Counted from the first letter of the stretch, positions 16,940 to 26,137 are shown. The stretch is 64,000 bases of DNA from Bacteroidia bacterium (GCA_030427585.1 JAUIBW010000022.1:1-64000), one strand, 5' to 3'. Made by a program: numbers and translations. Notes: generated by a model from the sequence alone, not told the origin.

Positions 16940-18100
16940 ATGATTATGTCACAAGCAACTAATACCACAAACAAAATGAAACTAAATACCATTCAAGAAG
17001 CCATAGAAGATATTCGGCAGGGAAAGGTAATTATTGTGGTAGATGATGAAGATCGTGAAAATGAAGGAGATTTTATTGCTGCGGCAGAGAAAGTAACTCC
17101 AGAGATGATTAATTTTATGGCAACCCATGGTCGTGGATTGATTTGTGCTCCTTTAACAACAGATCGTTGCGAGGAGCTAAATTTGGATATGATGGTTCAG
17201 AATAATACTGTCTTACACGAAACTCAATTTACTGTATCTGTAGATTTAATAGGACATGGGTGTACAACCGGGATTTCTGTACACGATAGAGCTAAGACTA
17301 TAAATGCATTGATTCAGGAAGATACAAAACCTCATGACTTGGGAAGACCAGGACATATTTTTCCGCTTAAAGCAAAAAATGGAGGAGTATTGAGGCGTAC
17401 AGGGCATACAGAGGCAGCTGTGGATCTTGCAAGACTTGCAGGGCTACAACCAGCAGGTATTTTGGTCGAAATTTTGAATGAAGACGGCACTATGGCACGT
17501 TTACCTCAATTAGTAGAGGTGGCTAAGAAATTTGACCTTAAATTAATATCAATTGAAGATTTGGTAGCATATCGTATGCAGCATGATTCTCTGATCGAGA
17601 AAAAAGAAGATTTTGATATTAGCACACGTTTTGGAAATTATAGACTTAGAGCCTATAAACAAACAACTAATGATCAGGTACATATTGCCTTAACATTGGG
17701 GTCTTGGAAAGAAAACGAGCCTGTACTTACCAGAATCAATTCTACCTTATTTAATAATGATATTCTAGGGACATTAACCAATGATGCCGATAAACGCCTG
17801 GATGCTATGTTTCAGCGTATTAATAGTGAAGGTAAAGGAGCGATAATTTTTATAAATCAAGAAAGTCAATCCCTTAATCTTTTAGGGCGTTTAAACGCCT
17901 TAAAAGAAATTCAAAATGGAAAAGATGTCGTAAAAGCACCGAAAATAGCTATGGATAGCAAAGATTTTGGTATTGGAGCACAAATTTTACATGATATTAA
18001 TATTCATAAACTACGATTAGTTTCTAATACGACGGTACAACAAAAACGTGTTGGAATGATTGGATACGGATTAGAAATTGTAGATTATGTAGGGTATTAA
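16940..18100 (+). CDS. ribBA: DHBP synthase with a degenerate GTP cyclohydrolase II domain (RibBA-like)
   Basis: A 386-residue riboflavin-pathway protein. The N-terminal domain (about 13-215) is a complete 3,4-dihydroxy-2-butanone 4-phosphate synthase, with [27 protein letters not shown] and [21 protein letters not shown]. The second domain (about 225-386) follows the RibA fold but lacks the zinc-binding cysteine cluster (normally GSLRCDCG) at the position now reading [19 protein letters not shown] cyclohydrolase II activity is therefore unlikely, and another ribA should exist elsewhere. Alternative Met starts at codons 3 and 13 are possible. It converges with the DegT gene. Confidence 0.92.
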   Translation: MIMSQATNTTNKMKLNTIQEAIEDIRQGKVIIVVDDEDRENEGDFIAAAEKVTPEMINFMATHGRGLICAPLTTDRCEELNLDMMVQNNTVLHETQFTVSVDLIGHGCTTGISVHDRAKTINALIQEDTKPHDLGRPGHIFPLKAKNGGVLRRTGHTEAAVDLARLAGLQPAGILVEILNEDGTMARLPQLVEVAKKFDLKLISIEDLVAYRMQHDSLIEKKEDFDISTRFGNYRLRAYKQTTNDQVHIALTLGSWKENEPVLTRINSTLFNNDILGTLTNDADKRLDAMFQRINSEGKGAIIFINQESQSLNLLGRLNALKEIQNGKDVVKAPKIAMDSKDFGIGAQILHDINIHKLRLVSNTTVQQKRVGMIGYGLEIVDYVGY

Positions 18101-18116
18101 ATAAATACCTAATATC

Positions 18117-19322
18117 TTATAATACACTTTTTACAAGGACACCTTTTAAGGCTTCAACCATTTTTGATGCTCTGTTTACTACTTCTGTTTCAGACCAATT
18201 TAACTTGATTAAACAAGAAATGGTACGACTCATCCATAGATCACTCGCATCAAATGATCTATTATTTTTTTGTAATCCCGTTTGTATTTCCTGAGAAAAC
18301 TTACTAAGAGATTTTTGTCCTAAAAGGTGCTCCCATTTTTTATAGTAATGCCAATTATTGTCGAACCAATAAAAACAAGCATCTACTCCATTTTCTCCCA
18401 AAGCTTTATGTGCTTTTCTGGCTATATCTTCTGTAGGTAAAAATATATTTAGAAAGGAATAATTTTCTACCCCTGTTTCTGGCACTCTTCTAAAAGAAAC
18501 TTCGGGAATTTCTGCCAGAGCATTGCGTAGTATAGTATAGTTTTTTTCCTGGATTGTTAATGTATGATCTAATTTTCTTAGCTGTGCAATCCCTACTGCT
18601 GCATTTAATTCAGATAACCTATAGTTATATCCTAAGAAAGGATGTGTTTCTGAACCACGATCATTACCAATATGATCGTGACCATGATCCTGGTATTTGT
18701 GTGCTCGATCAGCAAATGTTTCAGAGTTGGTAATAATACCACCACCTTCACCGCAGGTAATTGTTTTAACGTAATCAAAAGAAAAACAACCCAGATCTCC
18801 ATAACTTCCTAATGGTTTTCCATCGTAAGTAGCTCCGATAGCCTGGCAAGCATCTTCTAATAGAATAAGGTCGTGTTTATCACTAATTGCTTTTAGCGCA
18901 CCAAGATCTGCCATAGATCCGCACATATGCACAGGCATAATTGCTTTGGTTTTAGGAGTAATAGATGCTTCAACGGCTTTGGGATCTAGGGTAAGTGTAT
19001 CGTCTATATCACATAATACCGGGATGGCGCCAACAGATAATATAGCTTCAAAACTTGCTACAAAAGTAAATGTAGGCATAATTACCTCATCTCCAGACCC
19101 TATACCAGCACATGCTAATGCAACTGTTAAAGCTGCGGTTCCACTAGAGACTACCTGAGCATATTTGGATTGCATTCTGTTTGCTAAATCTTTTTCTAAT
19201 TCTAAAGCTTTATAATGACCATTTCTCATAAGATCAAAACCATATCGCATTAAAACCCCATTATCTAAAACATCCTGAACTTCTTTTTGTTCTTCTGCAC
19301 CAAATAACTCAAATCCTGGCAT
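18117..19322 (-). CDS. DegT/DnrJ/EryC1/StrS family aminotransferase
   Basis: A 401-residue PLP enzyme of the sugar-aminotransferase family. SSGTAALTVALACAGIGSGD at 59-78 and IMPTFTFVASFEAI at 81-94 are hallmarks. EDACQAIGATYDGKPLGSYGD (156-176) carries the PLP-ring residues. The Schiff-base lysine is K186 in FSFDYVKTITCGEGGG. Such enzymes aminate nucleotide-linked ketosugars for surface glycans, or ketosugar precursors for small molecules. No glycan genes lie nearby, so the substrate cannot be inferred. It is transcribed alone, convergent with ribBA. Confidence 0.88.
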   Translation of the reverse strand: MPGFELFGAEEQKEVQDVLDNGVLMRYGFDLMRNGHYKALELEKDLANRMQSKYAQVVSSGTAALTVALACAGIGSGDEVIMPTFTFVASFEAILSVGAIPVLCDIDDTLTLDPKAVEASITPKTKAIMPVHMCGSMADLGALKAISDKHDLILLEDACQAIGATYDGKPLGSYGDLGCFSFDYVKTITCGEGGGIITNSETFADRAHKYQDHGHDHIGNDRGSETHPFLGYNYRLSELNAAVGIAQLRKLDHTLTIQEKNYTILRNALAEIPEVSFRRVPETGVENYSFLNIFLPTEDIARKAHKALGENGVDACFYWFDNNWHYYKKWEHLLGQKSLSKFSQEIQTGLQKNNRSFDASDLWMSRTISCLIKLNWSETEVVNRASKMVEALKGVLVKSVL

Positions 19323-19465
19323 AAGTATATTGTTAAATTAAAAAAACTCTTTCCAACAAAAATACCGAAAAGAGTTTTGATTTTACAGTGGTTATTTCAG
19401 ATTTTTTTGATTATACCGATACTTAATATTTTTATAGTGTAAGTTTAAATGTAAGCAATAAGAAC

Positions 19466-20095
19466 TTAGATGGTAATGATAGTATCTGTAATTGGGCGTC
19501 TTACTTTTTTAAACTCAGAAAACATATCATCTTCTGCTCGGTATCCAATAGGTAATAACAGTACCGATGTTAACCCTAAGTCATTAAGATTAAGGAGTTC
19601 ATCATATTTTTCAGGTATAAAACCTTCCATGGGGCAAGAGTCTATTTTTTCGATAGCACATACAGTAAGGATATTCCCAAGGGCTAAATATGCTTGTTTT
19701 GCAGCCCAATTTGATATCTCTTCAGGTGATCTATAAGTAAAAGAATCTACGAGTTGCTCTTTAAAAGGTTTTAATATTTCTTCGGGAGTATCTCTTATTT
19801 CTTTTACGGTATCAAAATAGTTGGATATGTATTGTTCTCCAATAGTTTTTTCGATACAAAATACCAATACATGGGATGCATCAGCAACTTGTTGTTGATT
19901 CCAGGAATGTGAGGTGAGTTCTTTTTGTAAATCTTTATTCTTAATTATCACTAATTTTAATGGTTGTAAGCCATATGAAGTGGCAGTAAGGTTAAAAGCT
20001 TCTGTTAGTGTATCTATTTTTTCTTGTGAAACAATTTGCTTAGGATCAAATTTTTTGGTGGCATAACGCCAATGTAAACTTTCTATAATATCCAT
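19466..20095 (-). CDS. NAD(P)H-dependent nitroreductase-family oxidoreductase
   Basis: A 209-residue FMN enzyme of the nitroreductase superfamily. It starts MDIIESLHWRYATKKFDPKQ, the typical first helix with the FMN-phosphate-binding RYATKKF. The segment SYGLQPLKLVIIKN contributes to the flavin site. The C-terminal LGLTSVLLLPIGYRAEDD followed by KVRRP closes the domain. Members reduce quinones, nitro compounds or FMN-linked substrates in the cytoplasm; the physiological substrate is unknown. It is divergent from a thioesterase gene, with overlapping promoter boxes. Confidence 0.88.
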   Translation of the reverse strand: MDIIESLHWRYATKKFDPKQIVSQEKIDTLTEAFNLTATSYGLQPLKLVIIKNKDLQKELTSHSWNQQQVADASHVLVFCIEKTIGEQYISNYFDTVKEIRDTPEEILKPFKEQLVDSFTYRSPEEISNWAAKQAYLALGNILTVCAIEKIDSCPMEGFIPEKYDELLNLNDLGLTSVLLLPIGYRAEDDMFSEFKKVRRPITDTIITI

Positions 20096-20118
20096 CCGAA
20101 GTTTTTTTAAGTATATAA

Positions 20119-20126
20119 CAAAGATA
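20119..20126 (-). promoter_or_regulatory. Candidate -7 box for the nitroreductase gene
   Basis: On the minus strand TATCTTTG fits TANNTTTG and lies 23 bases upstream of the start codon. Confidence 0.4.
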
Positions 20127-20139
20127 GTACGATAAGATT

Positions 20140-20147
20140 TACCTTTG
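20140..20147 (+). promoter_or_regulatory. Candidate -7 box for the thioesterase gene
   Basis: TACCTTTG fits TANNTTTG and ends 38 bases before the start codon, back to back with the minus-strand box at 20119-20126. Confidence 0.4.
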
Positions 20148-20185
20148 GCAGATAAAATGATAAGAAAAAACTATATCACAATTGT

Positions 20186-20578
20186 ATGAATGCTATAGAA
20201 GAATTAATTAATAAATCTGAAACAAGAATTTTTAAAGCTGTGTTTCCTAATACGACTAATCATTACGAAACTTTGTTTGGAGGTACGGCATTACAGCTTA
20301 TGGATGAAGTATCTTTTATTTGCGCTACTCGTTTTAGTAGAAAAAAAGTAGTTACCATATCTACAGATAAAATTGATTTTGAAAAACCAATACCCGAAGG
20401 AACCATTGTAGAACTTGTAGCCAGAATTGCAGAAGTAGGAAGAACCAGTTGTTTGGTAAAAGTCGATATTTACAAAGAAGATATGTATAGCAATGATAGA
20501 GAACTAGCAGTTACCGGGCACTTTAAGTTTGTAGCTATAGATAATAATAAAAACCCAATTCCTATAGTTAACGAATAA
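20186..20578 (+). CDS. Hotdog-fold acyl-CoA thioesterase (YciA/BFIT-like)
   Basis: A 130-residue single hotdog domain. FPNTTNHYETLFGGTALQLMDE is the YciA-type pattern, with the catalytic Asp in the LMDE helix and the Asn/Thr CoA-binding segment ahead of it. TISTDKIDFEKPIPEGTIVEL and GRTSCLVKVDIYKED are the central strands. It hydrolyses acyl-CoA in the cytoplasm, probably as a homo-oligomer. The chain-length preference cannot be read from the sequence. The gene stands alone and converges with the Lrp regulator. Confidence 0.88.
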   Translation: MNAIEELINKSETRIFKAVFPNTTNHYETLFGGTALQLMDEVSFICATRFSRKKVVTISTDKIDFEKPIPEGTIVELVARIAEVGRTSCLVKVDIYKEDMYSNDRELAVTGHFKFVAIDNNKNPIPIVNE

Positions 20579-20600
20579 TTTTTTTTGGGGTAATTATTTT

Positions 20601-21071
20601 TCAATTTTCAGATTCAAAAATAGAAAGATTGCATACGCATTCATCATAAAAAATCATAGCTGTTTCTATATGGTCTATGTAGCTAAAGTTTGCTAACTTA
20701 TCAAGAATAAAAGATCTAAGATCATCAGAATCTTTTACTCCAATGTGAATCATAAAGTCGGTATCCCCTGCCATATGATAGAACTTAATAACTCCCTTAA
20801 GTGTTCGTATTCTTTTAATAAAAGAATTAATAATTTCTCTTTCATGCTTTTTTAAGCGTATGGCTACTATTACCTGCACATTGATTCCTAATTTTTTTAA
20901 ATTAAGATCAGCATTAAAAGCTTTAAAAAAACCTTCTCTGGTTAGTCTTTTTAATCGTTCATGGCAAGTAGAGGGAGCAATATCTAACTCTGCAGCTACC
21001 TCTTTATTCGAAAGCCGAGCATTATTCTGTAATAGGTTTAAAATCTGAATATCCTTCTGATCTAGCTTCAT
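20601..21071 (-). CDS. Lrp/AsnC family transcriptional regulator
   Basis: A 156-residue feast/famine regulator. The N-terminal winged helix (about 1-60) contains LDQKDIQILNLLQNNARLSN and AELDIAPSTCHERLKRL. The C-terminal RAM ligand-binding domain (about 67-150) has VIVAIRLKKHEREIINSF and GDTDFMIHIGVKD. Such proteins form octamers and respond to amino acids. It is divergent from the homoserine dehydrogenase operon and separated by a short region containing a perfect dyad, so it very likely regulates that operon and itself in response to an amino acid. Confidence 0.92.
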   Translation of the reverse strand: MKLDQKDIQILNLLQNNARLSNKEVAAELDIAPSTCHERLKRLTREGFFKAFNADLNLKKLGINVQVIVAIRLKKHEREIINSFIKRIRTLKGVIKFYHMAGDTDFMIHIGVKDSDDLRSFILDKLANFSYIDHIETAMIFYDECVCNLSIFESEN

Positions 21072-21116
21072 ATTTACTATTGATTTAGAATTTATTTCGT
21101 TTTTACTGAAATTTAA

Positions 21117-21133
21117 TATGAATATAATTCATA
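21117..21133. promoter_or_regulatory. Candidate Lrp operator (17-bp palindrome)
   Basis: The perfect dyad TATGAAT-ata-ATTCATA sits midway between the divergent Lrp gene and the homoserine dehydrogenase gene. Lrp/AsnC proteins often bind AT-rich dyads of about 15 bp in their own promoter. The link to this regulator is an inference from position. Confidence 0.5.
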
Positions 21134-21187
21134 TAATTTGTAAATATAGTGAATTTTGTTCGTGAACTTATAAAATTAAATTCAAAA

Positions 21188-22198
21188 ATGAATATAGGTA
21201 TAATAGGGTTGGGTACCGTAAGTAGAGGTTTTTTAGAAATTCTGGAACAAAAAACAGATTGGATTTCTCAAAAATTTGGAAGTGATATCAAGATTGTAGC
21301 TGTCAAAGATATTGCAAGAGGAAATATATATAATCCCCAAGGGATAAATATTAGCGAGCTATTAAATAAGCTAAATAATGGAGAAAAAATAAGTGATACT
21401 TCATTAGAAGATAAAGACTCTCTTTCTGAAATAGATAGTATAGACCTTATTGTTGAAGCAACATATAGCGATTATACAACAGGAGACCCTGCATATACTT
21501 TTATTAAGGACGCGCTTACTAATGGTAAGCATGTAGTTACCACAAATAAAGGACCGGTTGCATTGCATTATACAGAGCTAAACAAATTAGCAAATGATAA
21601 TAAGGTGATGTTACGATATGAAGGTACTGTATTAAGTGGTACTCCTACATTTTCTTTAATCGAAGAATGCCTTGCCGGAGATGATATCATAGGTATACGA
21701 GGAATCCTTAATGGTACAAGTAATTATATCCTATCAAAAATGTCTCAGGGAGATTCTTTTGAAAATGCATTAGGAGTTGCTCAGGAAAAAGGATATGCAG
21801 AAGTAGACCCTACTAATGATGTAAAGGGATATGACGCAAGAGGAAAAGTAGCTATACTTTCTCATAAAGTTTTTGGTGTTGATCTGGGGTTAGATAACAT
21901 ACCTACCGTTGGTATAGATACTATTTCTAAGGAAGAGTTGGATACTGCTAAAAAGGAAGGAAAAAACATTCGCCTTGTAGGAAGTTTAATAAAAACAGGC
22001 AAAACCATAGAGGCAAGGGTACAGCCAGAAGCTTTGGATACCGAAGATGCGCTATCAAATATTGCAGGTGTTACTAATGCAATAGAAGTTTCTACTGCAT
22101 ATTTAGGAAAACTTATGGTTACAGGTCCTGGAGCCGGAAAACTTGAAACTGGTTATTCTGTATTCTCAGATGTATTATCCATAATTAAAAATAGTTGA
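21188..22198 (+). CDS. Stand-alone homoserine dehydrogenase
   Basis: A 336-residue NAD(P)-dependent homoserine dehydrogenase interconverting L-homoserine and aspartate 4-semialdehyde. The ATG at 21188 is preferred over an upstream GTG at 21149 because the Rossmann motif NIGIIGLGTVSRG then begins at residue 2. TTNKGPVALHY holds the conserved Lys, and EGTVLSGTPTFSLIEECLAG and GYDARGKVAILSHKVFG are substrate-site signatures. There is no kinase domain and no ACT domain, so feedback control by threonine is not expected. It leads an operon under a divergent Lrp gene. With an aldehyde dehydrogenase next, a catabolic direction is plausible. Confidence 0.9.
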   Translation: MNIGIIGLGTVSRGFLEILEQKTDWISQKFGSDIKIVAVKDIARGNIYNPQGINISELLNKLNNGEKISDTSLEDKDSLSEIDSIDLIVEATYSDYTTGDPAYTFIKDALTNGKHVVTTNKGPVALHYTELNKLANDNKVMLRYEGTVLSGTPTFSLIEECLAGDDIIGIRGILNGTSNYILSKMSQGDSFENALGVAQEKGYAEVDPTNDVKGYDARGKVAILSHKVFGVDLGLDNIPTVGIDTISKEELDTAKKEGKNIRLVGSLIKTGKTIEARVQPEALDTEDALSNIAGVTNAIEVSTAYLGKLMVTGPGAGKLETGYSVFSDVLSIIKNS

Positions 22199-22201
22199 GG
22201 T

Positions 22202-23644
22202 ATGATAAGCACTTTAGACAAGATTGATACCATGAAAATGTTGATTGGTGAAAATTGGGTAGAAAGTCCAACAAAATTACCGGTATTAAATCCATATTCA
22301 GGAAAAGAGGTATATGCTGTTTCTTGTGCTGATGCAGATCATGTACAGAAAGCTTTAGAATCTGCAGAATTAGGAAAAGGGATATCAAGAAATCTATCAC
22401 CTTATGATAGAAGCGAAGTTATAGCTAGAGTAGTTGTTTTCTTAAAAGAAAGAAAGGAAGAATTTACTCAAATCATAGTAAACGAGGGAGTTAAAACCAA
22501 AATTGAAGCAGCCAAAGAAGTAGACAGATGTATCAATACATTAACGCTTTGTAGTGAAGAGGCCAAAAGACTTACGGGAGAAACTGTGCCTTTTAGTGCT
22601 TTTGCAGGGTCTGCTTCGAGAACAGGGTATTATGTACATGATCCAATAGGCATCATTACTGCAATTACACCATTTAATGATCCTCTTAATTTGGTGGCTC
22701 ATAAATTAGGCCCTGCAATAGCCTCGGGTAATGCGGTTATACTTAAACCATCAGATTTTACTCCAATTTCTGCAATAAAATTAGGTGAACTGTTTCTGGA
22801 AGCAGGTTTACCTTATCATGTTTTAAATATTATAACCGGGCCGGTAAGTAATTTTGGGAATACATTAATTACAGACCCGCGTGTTAATATGATAAGTTTT
22901 ACTGGGGGGACAAAATCCGGAGAGGCGATCATAAAAGCTGCTGGAATTAAAAAAGTAGCAATGGAACTTGGTTCGAGCTCTCCGGTAATAGTCATGGATG
23001 ATATTGATATAGATACCGTTGCAGAAAACTGTATAGGAGGTATGATATGGGCAGCAGGACAAAACTGCGTAGGTGTAAAACGAATGTATGTCCATGATGC
23101 TATCTATGATGCATTCAAAGAAAAAGTAGTTGCCCTGGCAAAATCCGTGCAACTGGGAGATCCCAGTGATGTTAATACCGATATGGGACCTATTATTACT
23201 CAAGAGGCAATTGATGTTATAGAGAACTCTATTTCTGATTTAAAAAATTCTGGCTATCAGGTTTTGTGTGGAGGAAACCGGGTAGGTAATGCTTTTGAAG
23301 CAACACTCATAGAAGGAAGTCATGACCATCCCCTAAATGGTAAACAGGAAATCTTTGGACCTGTAGCAACAATTTCCAGAATAAGCTCATTAGAAGAAGG
23401 TATTAAAGCTAGTAATGATTCCCCTTATGGATTACATGCAGGAATTTTTACAAATTCGATCGAAGCAGCATTTAAGGCAGTTAACCAATTGCAGTGCGGT
23501 GGAGTTATGGTTAATGATTCTTCTGATTACCGAATCGATATGATGCCTTTTGGCGGAATTAAACAAAGTGGTATTGGCCGAGAAGGTGTAAAATCTGCTA
23601 TACGGGAAATGACCACAACTAAAATTGCATGTTTTAACCTTTAA
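22202..23644 (+). CDS. NAD(P)-dependent aldehyde dehydrogenase
   Basis: A 480-residue member of the aldehyde dehydrogenase superfamily. It has the active-site Asn N159 in TPFND, general base E255 in MELGSSSP, FTGGTKSG at 233-240, the nucleophile C289 in AAGQNCVG, and the cofactor motif EIFGPVATI. It resembles succinate- or lactaldehyde-type semialdehyde dehydrogenases and would oxidise an aldehyde to an acid. It starts 3 bases after homoserine dehydrogenase, so aspartate 4-semialdehyde is an attractive substrate (giving aspartate), but that is inferred from context. Confidence 0.9.
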   Translation: MISTLDKIDTMKMLIGENWVESPTKLPVLNPYSGKEVYAVSCADADHVQKALESAELGKGISRNLSPYDRSEVIARVVVFLKERKEEFTQIIVNEGVKTKIEAAKEVDRCINTLTLCSEEAKRLTGETVPFSAFAGSASRTGYYVHDPIGIITAITPFNDPLNLVAHKLGPAIASGNAVILKPSDFTPISAIKLGELFLEAGLPYHVLNIITGPVSNFGNTLITDPRVNMISFTGGTKSGEAIIKAAGIKKVAMELGSSSPVIVMDDIDIDTVAENCIGGMIWAAGQNCVGVKRMYVHDAIYDAFKEKVVALAKSVQLGDPSDVNTDMGPIITQEAIDVIENSISDLKNSGYQVLCGGNRVGNAFEATLIEGSHDHPLNGKQEIFGPVATISRISSLEEGIKASNDSPYGLHAGIFTNSIEAAFKAVNQLQCGGVMVNDSSDYRIDMMPFGGIKQSGIGREGVKSAIREMTTTKIACFNL

Positions 23645-23657
23645 ATAAATAATAGAT

Positions 23658-25475
23658 ATGAATAGTATAGAAAACGTAGAGATGTTATCAGATGAAGCCA
23701 TAATAAAAAATGAAAATATGGATATGGCTAAGGTGTTATCACCCAGGAGAAAATCTACAGCAAGCACAACTATAGAAGAGTTGGCAATCGAGCAGTTAGA
23801 ACATTTTCAAATAGATGTCGACAGTGCATATGGAGAAGCCCTGAAAAGTGCTGCTATGGATATTTACCATGCACAATCAGATATTTCTAAACTACAGGAA
23901 ATAACCAATAATACAATTGCAAAGTTAGATCAGGGAGAAAAAGTAGCGTATTTTAATGCGAAACGTTTTTTATCTTTTCAGATAGCAAAAGTATTAGAAA
24001 CATTACAAAGCCCATTAAGTAAAACTTATCAATCTTTAGGGCAATCAGACGAATCTTTACAGGCCAAAGGTCCTCATCCTTTATTTAATAATATTGCAGC
24101 CTTATTTTCTGCAACTCCAGTAATTGCACGTACTTCTACATACGATTACTCTTGTACCGAATGGGTTGATGATGCTTTTAATGGTAAAGAATCAATACAC
24201 CATATATACTCTAGACTATTGAATCCTACTTCTATGGCTCTGGCTACTCATATGGTGCACATAGAAGCAGGTAAATATGCAGATGAATATACCGCGTGGA
24301 ATTTTAATAGCGGTATGGCAGCTGTAGATGCGTTATTGAGTAATGTATTAAACTATGGAGATGTTCTTATTCTTTCTAGAAATATCTACGGAGGGGTTTA
24401 TCAATTAATCGAAGACTTTTTTGCTAAAAAGAATAAGTTTGCCATTAATGTGGTTTGGTTTGATGGATATTCTATTGAAGATTTTAAACCCGTATTAGAA
24501 AAAGCGAAAGAAGATTATAAGGATATTCTTTCCTCTGGAAACAAATTACATGTATATATGGAGTCTCCATGTAATCCTCATGGTTATATGCTGGATGTGC
24601 CTGCTATTTGTAAAATTTCTAAACAAAATGGAGCAACAGTAATGTTAGATGGTACCGTAGCTACACCGTTTTTGATCAAACCATTACAACATGAAGATGA
24701 AGAATGTAGACCAGATTTCTTATTTCATAGTTATACCAAAGATATTACTGGATCTGGTAATGCAATAGCAGGGGGTATCATTGGTAAAAATAACCTAATG
24801 TTCTTGCCAAAAGGTGATGAAGTAGATGGTATAAAATGGGATGAAACTTTATTCTGGAATGTATACTATATTAAAGGCGCTTTCTTAGATTCTGATACTG
24901 CATTCGAGGTGTTATCGGGTATGAAAACACTAAGCATGAGAATGGTTCAAAAATGTGTAAATACTTTAGTATTGGCTAAGTTCTTTGATTCTAATCCTGG
25001 TATTACAGTACATTGTAACGCACTAGAAAACAACCATAATCATGGTATTATGAAGAAAATTAGTAAGTATCAACTAGCTTCGCCTTTATTCACTATTGAT
25101 TTTGAAAAAGCAAAAGTATCGGATAAGTCATTTAAAATGTTCTTTGATACGTTAGCTCCAGCATTTGGTCTTCAAGTAAGTTTAGGACAGATTAATACTA
25201 CACTTTTATGTCCTGCATTTACATCTCACTCTGAGTTAAATAAAGATGCTCTTCTAGAGGCAGGTATTCATAAAACAACAATGAGAGTATCTGTAGGTAA
25301 TGAAAATCCAAAAGAATTGATACAACACTTTATGCAATCTGTAAAATTAATGATAGATCCAGAAAAACCAGGATTCTCTAGTTCTTTCTTATCCCAAAGT
25401 GAAGTAGATACATTATATGCAGATACATATATGGAAGTACAACAACAATTAGTAGATCAAGGATACTTAAATTAA
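23658..25475 (+). CDS. Long PLP-dependent Cys/Met metabolism-like enzyme with an N-terminal extension
   Basis: A 605-residue fold-type I PLP enzyme. The PLP domain begins around residue 150 (ATPVIARTSTYDYSCTEWVD). It has NFNSGMAAVDALLSNVLNYGD near 215-235, YMESPCNPHGYMLD, and LDGTVATPF with the PLP-pyridine Asp. The Schiff-base lysine is about residue 361 in HSYTKDITGSGN. The family is that of trans-sulfuration lyases, but it is some 200 residues longer than usual. The first 145 residues are a helical extension I do not recognise. It lies 13 bases after the aldehyde dehydrogenase. Gamma-elimination or gamma-replacement on a homoserine- or methionine-type substrate would fit the operon. Confidence 0.82.
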   Translation: MNSIENVEMLSDEAIIKNENMDMAKVLSPRRKSTASTTIEELAIEQLEHFQIDVDSAYGEALKSAAMDIYHAQSDISKLQEITNNTIAKLDQGEKVAYFNAKRFLSFQIAKVLETLQSPLSKTYQSLGQSDESLQAKGPHPLFNNIAALFSATPVIARTSTYDYSCTEWVDDAFNGKESIHHIYSRLLNPTSMALATHMVHIEAGKYADEYTAWNFNSGMAAVDALLSNVLNYGDVLILSRNIYGGVYQLIEDFFAKKNKFAINVVWFDGYSIEDFKPVLEKAKEDYKDILSSGNKLHVYMESPCNPHGYMLDVPAICKISKQNGATVMLDGTVATPFLIKPLQHEDEECRPDFLFHSYTKDITGSGNAIAGGIIGKNNLMFLPKGDEVDGIKWDETLFWNVYYIKGAFLDSDTAFEVLSGMKTLSMRMVQKCVNTLVLAKFFDSNPGITVHCNALENNHNHGIMKKISKYQLASPLFTIDFEKAKVSDKSFKMFFDTLAPAFGLQVSLGQINTTLLCPAFTSHSELNKDALLEAGIHKTTMRVSVGNENPKELIQHFMQSVKLMIDPEKPGFSSSFLSQSEVDTLYADTYMEVQQQLVDQGYLN

Positions 25476-25505
25476 ATACTATTAACAATTAAAATTTAAA
25501 CAATT

Positions 25506-26063
25506 ATGATTAACGGAATTAATTTAGAGGCTTTAGGGACTTATAAAAATACGGTTGAACAGGACCCTAAGAATGGAATGTATTCTGGTGGTATTAAAGC
25601 GACCTGGTTAGGAGGAACAAAAGTAGGAGTTGAAACCAATGCATTACAGCTTGGAGATGAGAAGATACCTCATAGTTTTTCTTTTGTTATTGATGAGCCA
25701 GAACAACTATTAGGAGAGCATTCTTCTCCGACACCTCAGGACTACTTGTTAGGTGGACTTTCAGGGTGCATGATGGTAACTTTTGTAGCTATGGCTTCAA
25801 TAAAGGGAATCGAATTAGAAGGGGTTTCTTTAGAGATAAAATCAACGTTAGATTTACAAGGGTTTTTGGGTATAAATGAAACTTCTCCTGTAGGGTATGA
25901 TGCAATAGAATATTGCTTTACTGTTGAAGGAAACGGTACAGAACAGGATTTTAAAGAAATTGCAGATCAGGTTATCCAGTTTTCACCAAACTATGCTACT
26001 GTATCAAATAAAGTGAAAATGATTTCTAGCCTGGTAGTTAATCCTACAATGGTAAAAAATTAG
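25506..26063 (+). CDS. OsmC family protein
   Basis: A 185-residue OsmC/Ohr-fold protein. The central helix carries DYLLGGLSGCMMVTFVAMAS with one redox-type Cys, and the strand pattern VSLEIKSTLDL and the C-terminal QFSPNYATVSNKVKM fit the family. A second catalytic Cys is not seen, since the position usually CPV-like here reads SPNYATV. Peroxidase activity is therefore doubtful, and a binding or thiol-handling role is possible. It is the last gene of the homoserine dehydrogenase operon and is followed by a terminator. Confidence 0.82.
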   Translation: MINGINLEALGTYKNTVEQDPKNGMYSGGIKATWLGGTKVGVETNALQLGDEKIPHSFSFVIDEPEQLLGEHSSPTPQDYLLGGLSGCMMVTFVAMASIKGIELEGVSLEIKSTLDLQGFLGINETSPVGYDAIEYCFTVEGNGTEQDFKEIADQVIQFSPNYATVSNKVKMISSLVVNPTMVKN

Positions 26064-26105
26064 TTAGTTTAGTTTGAATTTACCCGTTTTTTGCGGTAAA
26101 TAAAG

Positions 26106-26137
26106 AAAGGCTGTATGAAATTTTCATACAGCCTTTT
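26106..26137. terminator. Terminator of the homoserine dehydrogenase operon
   Basis: A long stem (AAAGGCTGTATGAAA / TTTCATACAGCCTTT) followed by TT lies 43 bases beyond the OsmC stop. It could act in both directions. Confidence 0.8.

Noticed and set aside
18117..19322. DegT aminotransferase as part of a surface-glycan cluster
   Set aside because: There are no glycosyltransferases, flippases or sugar-nucleotide genes nearby, so a glycan locus is not supported.
21149..21187. GTG start extending homoserine dehydrogenase by 13 residues
   Set aside because: The extension precedes the Rossmann motif, has no ribosome-binding clue, and the ATG at 21188 fits the family.
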